Below, one piece after another: positions 59,678 through 64,000 of a stretch of DNA of 64,000 nucleotides; within the stretch, counting starts at the first letter, position 1; every line of letters starts with the position of its first letter. Both the position numbers and the translations under genes were made by a program. This DNA comes from Planctomycetia bacterium (GTDB lineage Bacteria > Planctomycetota > Planctomycetia > Pirellulales > JACPPG01): positions 1 to 64,000 of the forward strand of contig JACPPG010000015.1 of assembly GCA_016191115.1 (NCBI GenBank), given 5' to 3'. The notes under the pieces were generated by a model. It was given only the letters and a program-made list of their open reading frames with translations. It had not been told where the DNA came from and did no database searches.

Positions 59678-61648
59678 ATGCGAATGCGCGTACTTCGCCG
59701 GGCCAGTCGATGGAACACCACCGATGGTGCTGCCGCCCCCTCACCCCGGCCCTCTCCCGCGAGGGGAGAGGGGGTTCGCTTGGGCGCCGTGATCTTGGTG
59801 CTGCTCGTCGTGCTCGCCGCCGCGGCACAGCGCGCTTGTGCCCAGGGCCACGACTATGTCGTCTCGCACTACACGAAGTACGAGTATCAGATCCCCGTGC
59901 GCGACGGCAAGAAGCTGTTCACCGCCGTGTACGTCCCCAAGGACATTTCTCAGACCTATCCGATCATGCTCAATCGCACGCCGTACAGCGTGCGGCCGTA
60001 CGGCGTCGACCAGTACAAAAGCGATCTAGGGCCGTCGCGCCTCTTTGGCGAGAAGGGGTACATCTTCGCCTACCAGGACGTGCGCGGGCGGTGGATGTCG
60101 GAAGGCGAGTTCGTCAACGTCCGGCCGTACATCCCCGTGAAGAACGGGCCGCAGGACATCGACGAGTCGAGCGACACCTACGACACCATCGACTGGCTGG
60201 TGAAGCACGTCCCGAACAATAACGGCAAGGTGGGCATGTCCGGCATCTCGTACCCAGGCTTCTATACGGCCTGCGGCATGATCGACGCCCATCCGGCGCT
60301 CGTCGCGGCGTCGCCGCAGGCGCCGGTCGTCGACTGGTTCATCGGCGACGACTGGCACCACAACGGGGCCTTGTTCCTGCCGCACGTGTTCAATTTCATG
60401 TCGGCGTTCGGCCGGCCGCGGCCCCTGCCGACCAAGAAGTTCGCTTTCACCTTCGACCACGGCACGCCGGACGGGTACCAGTTCTTTTTGCACCTGGGCC
60501 CGCTGGCCGAGGCCAATCACCGGCACTTCAAGGACGAAGTAGCGTTCTGGGACGAGGTGATGTCGCACGGCACGTACGACGATTTCTGGAAAGCCCGCAA
60601 CTTGCGGCCGCATCTGAAGAACATCCGCCCGGCGGTGATGACCGTGGGCGGCTGGTTCGACGCGGAAAACCTGTTCGGCACGCTGGAGACGTACAAAAAC
60701 GTCGAGGCCCGCAGTCCCGGCGCAACCAACGTGCTGGTGATGGGCCCATGGGTACACGGCGGCTGGGCCCGCGGCGACGGCCAGACGTTGGGCCACGTGA
60801 AGTTCAACGACAAGACCGCGCCGTTCTATCAGGAGAAGATCGAGCTGGCCTTCTTCGAGTTCCACTTGAAGGGCAAAGGCGAAGCGGTGCACCCCGAGGC
60901 GTGGGTCTTCGAGACCGGCACCAACGTCTGGCAGAAGCACGACGCCTGGCCGCCGAAAGCGGCGCAGAAACGGGCCATGTACTTCGGCGCCGGCGGCCGC
61001 TTGACGCAGGAGGCTCCGGCAGCCTCTGAGCCGGCCGACGCGCACGATGAATACCAGAGCGATCCCGCGAAGCCGGTTCCGTTCATCGGCAAGACAACCG
61101 TCGCCATGGCGCCTGAGTATATGGTGGAAGATCAGCGTTTCGCCTCGCGGCGTCCCGACGTCCTCGTCTACCAGACCGACGCGCTCGCGGAGGACGTGCG
61201 GATTGCCGGGCCGATCGAAGTTGAGCTGCACGTTTCGACCACGGGCACCGACGCCGACTTTGTGGTCAAGCTAGTCGATGTCTATCCCGACGACTATCCC
61301 GATCCCGACCCCAACCCCAGTGGCGTGCGGATGGGCGGGTACCAGCAGCTCGTGCGGGGGGACGTGATGCGGGGCAAATTCCGCGCAAGCTTCGAGAGCC
61401 CGCAGCCGTTCACGCCCGCCGAGCCGGCGGTCGTCAAGTTCGCCATGCCCGACACCTGCCACGCGTTCCGTAGCGGGCACCGGATCATGGTGCAGGTGCA
61501 GAGCACGTGGTTCCCGCTCGTGGATCGCAATCCGCAAAAGTTCGTCGACATTTATCACGCCACTGAAGCGGATTTCCAGAAGGCGACGCATCGCGTCTAC
61601 CACTCGGCCGGGCGGCCATCGCGGGTGACGCTGCCGGTGGTGCCGTGA
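59678..61648 (+). CDS. CocE/NonD-family alpha/beta hydrolase
   Basis: About 656 residues from ATG 59678; the first 34 residues translate the hairpin at 59737 (PSPRPSPARGEG), so the true start may be the TTG at 59780 or GTG at 59789, just before a signal peptide (VILVLLVVLAAAAQRACAQ). Nucleophile GMSGISYPGF, late His in VHGGWARG, and C-terminal jelly-roll (PDVLVYQTDALAEDV). The X-Pro dipeptidyl-peptidase/acylase type acts on peptide or ester bonds; substrate unknown. Confidence 0.85.
   Translation: MRMRVLRRASRWNTTDGAAAPSPRPSPARGEGVRLGAVILVLLVVLAAAAQRACAQGHDYVVSHYTKYEYQIPVRDGKKLFTAVYVPKDISQTYPIMLNRTPYSVRPYGVDQYKSDLGPSRLFGEKGYIFAYQDVRGRWMSEGEFVNVRPYIPVKNGPQDIDESSDTYDTIDWLVKHVPNNNGKVGMSGISYPGFYTACGMIDAHPALVAASPQAPVVDWFIGDDWHHNGALFLPHVFNFMSAFGRPRPLPTKKFAFTFDHGTPDGYQFFLHLGPLAEANHRHFKDEVAFWDEVMSHGTYDDFWKARNLRPHLKNIRPAVMTVGGWFDAENLFGTLETYKNVEARSPGATNVLVMGPWVHGGWARGDGQTLGHVKFNDKTAPFYQEKIELAFFEFHLKGKGEAVHPEAWVFETGTNVWQKHDAWPPKAAQKRAMYFGAGGRLTQEAPAASEPADAHDEYQSDPAKPVPFIGKTTVAMAPEYMVEDQRFASRRPDVLVYQTDALAEDVRIAGPIEVELHVSTTGTDADFVVKLVDVYPDDYPDPDPNPSGVRMGGYQQLVRGDVMRGKFRASFESPQPFTPAEPAVVKFAMPDTCHAFRSGHRIMVQVQSTWFPLVDRNPQKFVDIYHATEADFQKATHRVYHSAGRPSRVTLPVVP
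59737..59774. repeat. CCTCTCCC hairpin (family E), copy 2
   Basis: CCCTCTCCCGCGAGGGGAG with a CCCCTCACCCC tail. Overlaps the start region of the hydrolase gene. Confidence 0.65.
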
Positions 61649-61663
61649 GCCCGGGGGGCGGCA

Positions 61664-61762
61664 AATGATGAATGCGGAATGATGAATGATGAGTGGGGGG
61701 AGGCCCTTGCCTTCGTTGCCCGCTTCACCCATTCATCATTCCGCATTCGTCATTCATCATTT
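61664..61762. repeat. Family F inverted repeat, copy 2
   Basis: ATGATGAATGCGGAATGATG and CATTCATCATTCCGCATTCG arms. Between codirectional genes. Confidence 0.75.
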
Positions 61763-61910
61763 GGGCCGGCAGGATGCCCCCCGTTTCCTGTTTGCCCCTC
61801 GCATAGCGCGTGACGCGCCCGAAGCAAAAGCTATGCTTACGTGAAGCGGCCCGGAAGTGCCGTATTCGCTCGCGTTGCCCCTGCTTCCTTTTCATGGGAG
61901 TTCCCTCGCC

Positions 61911-62822
61911 ATGATGCGAACGACAATCTGCCTGACCCTTGCCCTTTGCGGCGGCACGCTCGCCAGGGCCCAAGACAAGAAACAGCCCAGCGGCCCAAGT
62001 GGCGACGAGGCCACGATTCGCCGTTCGGTTGCTTCCTTCATCGATGCGTTTAATCGCGGCGATGCCAAGGCCCTGGCCGCTCACTGGGCCGAGGAAGGAA
62101 TCTATCTGAATCCGCAGACGGGCGAGCGGCTCGCCGGCCGCGAGGAGATCGCCAAAGCCTACGCCGCCATGTTCGCCGAGGGCGGCTCGCCAAAGCTCTC
62201 GGTCTCGGTCGACTCTCTCCGCCTGCTGGACGACAAAGTGGCCGTCGAAGAGGGCCTGGCCACGGTCCGCCGCGGCGACGAAGCGCCCGAGAACGACAGC
62301 TACATTGCGATCCACGTCAAGCGCGACGGCAAATGGCAATTGGAGAGCGTTCGCGAGACAATCCTGCCCGGCTCATCGGATGAAAGTAGCGGCCTTGCGG
62401 ACATCGCGTGGATGATCGGCCGCTGGCACGACGAAGACGACGCTTCAGCGATCGAGACGGTGTGCGAGTGGACGGCCAACAAGACGTTCATGACCCGCTC
62501 ATTCAAGATCGCGACCAAGGATGGCTTCAAGATGTCCGGCACGCAGGTGATCGGCTGGGACCCAGCCGAGCGCCGGATTCGCTCCTGGGTGTTCGACTCG
62601 GTGGGCGGTTTCGGCGGAGGGGAGTGGACACGTCAGGGCGACCGCTGGCTGATCAAGGCCACGAGCACGCTGCCGGACGGCAAGAAGGCCACCTCGGTTC
62701 AGATCATCACCAAAATCGACGACGACAGCTTCACCTGGCAATCGATCGGCCGAGAGGTCGACGGCGAGCTACTGCCGAATGTGGCTCCGATCACGGCGGT
62801 GCGCTCCGGCGGCGCACGCTAG
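61911..62822 (+). CDS. Secreted SnoaL/SgcJ-like protein with lipocalin-like C-terminus
   Basis: About 303 residues. Signal peptide about 1-20 after the ATG at 61911. Residues about 30-150 are SnoaL-like (IRRSVASFIDAFNRGDAKALAAHWAEEGIY), and residues about 165-300 a second domain (MIGRWHDEDDASAIETVCEWTANKTFMTRSF, WVFDSVGGFGGGEW) resembling DUF1579-like barrels. Enzymatic role unknown. Starts a short run of secreted protein genes. Confidence 0.8.
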   Translation: MMRTTICLTLALCGGTLARAQDKKQPSGPSGDEATIRRSVASFIDAFNRGDAKALAAHWAEEGIYLNPQTGERLAGREEIAKAYAAMFAEGGSPKLSVSVDSLRLLDDKVAVEEGLATVRRGDEAPENDSYIAIHVKRDGKWQLESVRETILPGSSDESSGLADIAWMIGRWHDEDDASAIETVCEWTANKTFMTRSFKIATKDGFKMSGTQVIGWDPAERRIRSWVFDSVGGFGGGEWTRQGDRWLIKATSTLPDGKKATSVQIITKIDDDSFTWQSIGREVDGELLPNVAPITAVRSGGAR

Positions 62823-62848
62823 AGTGGGCATCGAGAAAGGAACTAACC

Positions 62849-64000
62849 ATGAACAAGCTCACGACCACGGCGCGGGCTGCACTCGCGCTTGCGACCTTGG
62901 CGCTCTTGCTGGCGATTCCCGGTGACGTGTCAGCCCGTGGCGGCGGACATTTCGGCGGCGGGGGCTTCGGCGGGGGCGGCCGCAACTTTGGCGGCGGGGG
63001 ACGGGATTTTGGCGGCGGAGGACGGGATTTTGGCGGCGGCGCGCGGGACTTTGGCGGCGGGGCTCGCGACTTCGGCGGCGGCAATTTCGCCCGGCCGGGC
63101 GCCGTCGACCGCAGCCCGTCGATGAGCCGTGGGGCCTTCGATCGCCCTGGCGGCGTGGGGGCCTTCCGGCCGGAAGCTGGCTTCGACCGCGCCGGCGGAT
63201 TCGACCGGGGCGGATTCGGCGATCGGCCCACGCCCGGCGACCTGGGACGTTTCCTCAATCTGCCGCAAGACGCCGGCGGGCGAGGGGCTGCCGGCATCGG
63301 CGATCGCGGCGCAGGCAACTTGCAAAACCGCGCCGCCGATCGCACGCCCGGACAGAATCTCGCAGGCGCTGGCGATCGCGCGGGCAACTTGCAGAACCGC
63401 GCCGCCAATCGCACGCCCGGACAATTCGCCGACAACCACCCCAACTGGCAAAACCACGCCCAGAACGTCCGCAACAATCTCAACGACAATCGCCACAACT
63501 GGTTCAACAACAACTGGTGGCACAACCATCCGAATGCCTGGCCCAATCGCTGGAACTACTGGCACGGGCACTATCCGGGCTATTGGTGGGGCGCCGCCGG
63601 ATGGGGCGCGCTGACCGGTTTCATTGCCGGTAGTTGGGCGCAGCCGGTCTACTACAATTACGCCGACGGCGGAAACGTCGCCTACGACGACGGCAACGTG
63701 TACGTCGACGGCCAGCAGGTCGCTACCGCCGACCAGTACGCTCAGCAGGCGCAGACGCTCGCCGCGACGCCGACGCCGGCCGACGTTGAGAACGCCGACT
63801 GGATGCCGCTGGGCGTCTTCTCCCTTTCGACCAGCGCGAACGACGATCATCCCGTCATGGTCCTGCAGATGGCCGTGAACAAGCAGGGCAACATCACCGG
63901 GATGTATTACAACACCGCCAGCGACAACGCCCAGCCGATCCAGGGCGCCGTCGACCGGGCAACCCAGCGGGCCGCCTGGACCGTCGGCGACAAGAAGAGC
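62849..64000 (+). CDS. Secreted Gly/Asn-rich protein, partial at window end
   Basis: At least 384 codons; runs past the window end with no stop. AAGGA precedes the ATG at 62849. A signal peptide (LALATLALLLAIPGDVSARG) is followed by GGGRDF-type repeats (about 30-80), a Arg/Pro-rich linker with two copies of GNLQNRAA-R-TPGQ, an Asn/Trp/His-rich stretch (NWFNNNWWHNHPNAW), and then a Gly/Val/Asp-rich segment (YADGGNVAYDDGNVYVDGQQV). Similar planctomycete proteins are annotated as mu-protocadherin-like. Extracellular matrix or coat function is inference. Confidence 0.82.
   Translation, partial: MNKLTTTARAALALATLALLLAIPGDVSARGGGHFGGGGFGGGGRNFGGGGRDFGGGGRDFGGGARDFGGGARDFGGGNFARPGAVDRSPSMSRGAFDRPGGVGAFRPEAGFDRAGGFDRGGFGDRPTPGDLGRFLNLPQDAGGRGAAGIGDRGAGNLQNRAADRTPGQNLAGAGDRAGNLQNRAANRTPGQFADNHPNWQNHAQNVRNNLNDNRHNWFNNNWWHNHPNAWPNRWNYWHGHYPGYWWGAAGWGALTGFIAGSWAQPVYYNYADGGNVAYDDGNVYVDGQQVATADQYAQQAQTLAATPTPADVENADWMPLGVFSLSTSANDDHPVMVLQMAVNKQGNITGMYYNTASDNAQPIQGAVDRATQRAAWTVGDKKS

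Overview
The window is about 66% GC and reads as a planctomycete chromosome, most likely Pirellulales-like. Marker families are the paired cytochrome/DUF1549-DUF1553 and DUF1501 genes, a BBP7-type outer-membrane barrel, a giant Calx-beta protein with the planctomycete 'LEPRTLLA' N-terminal tag, a PknB-type receptor kinase, many secreted proteins of unknown function, and futalosine-route menaquinone genes. No rRNA, complete tRNA, CRISPR array, prophage or IS transposase gene was seen. About 44 protein genes are supported.

Layout. 1-10 kb: a 2.26-kaa Calx-beta surface protein facing a BBP7 barrel. 10-17 kb: secreted cytochrome/DUF1549-DUF1553 protein plus DUF1501 Tat protein, two small zinc-ribbon membrane proteins (one frameshifted), and a galactonate-dehydratase-like enolase. 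17-24 kb: an MFS transporter with lutB and lutC, then a glycosyltransferase/radical-SAM pair on the other strand. 24-30 kb: sensor-type Ser/Thr kinase, rhodanese, asnS, trxB. 30-42 kb: cstA, a NatB-like permease fused to a CPBP protease with its ATPase, mqnC and mqnA, and a second ABC exporter operon. 42-51 kb: lipoprotein cyclophilin, small proteins, a fused membrane/spermidine-synthase protein, aroA, a PQQ-type beta-propeller and a secreted protein. 51-57 kb: groES-groEL, DUF2442, a transglutaminase-like protein, an LSm-like protein, a secreted c-type-cytochrome-like protein, and a STAS protein coupled to a truncated Nudix gene. 57-64 kb: ftsH, a CocE/NonD hydrolase, a SnoaL-like protein and a Gly/Asn-rich secreted protein running off the end.

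The most unusual content is between the genes. A ~155-bp element (A) with CAGGGCC-type terminal inverted repeats occurs six times, and two copies have clear 9-10 bp target duplications. A 123-bp palindromic element (B) occurs three times. At 16952-17240, A and B together are bracketed by one exact 10-bp duplication. Every A copy whose flanks can be judged lies in a divergent promoter gap, and one supplies the likely start codon of the receptor kinase. No transposase is present, so these look like non-autonomous elements mobilised from elsewhere. At least seven further hairpin families fill other gaps, including nested 'Russian-doll' inverted repeats built from short words. The genes themselves mostly serve ordinary metabolism, envelope and stress functions.
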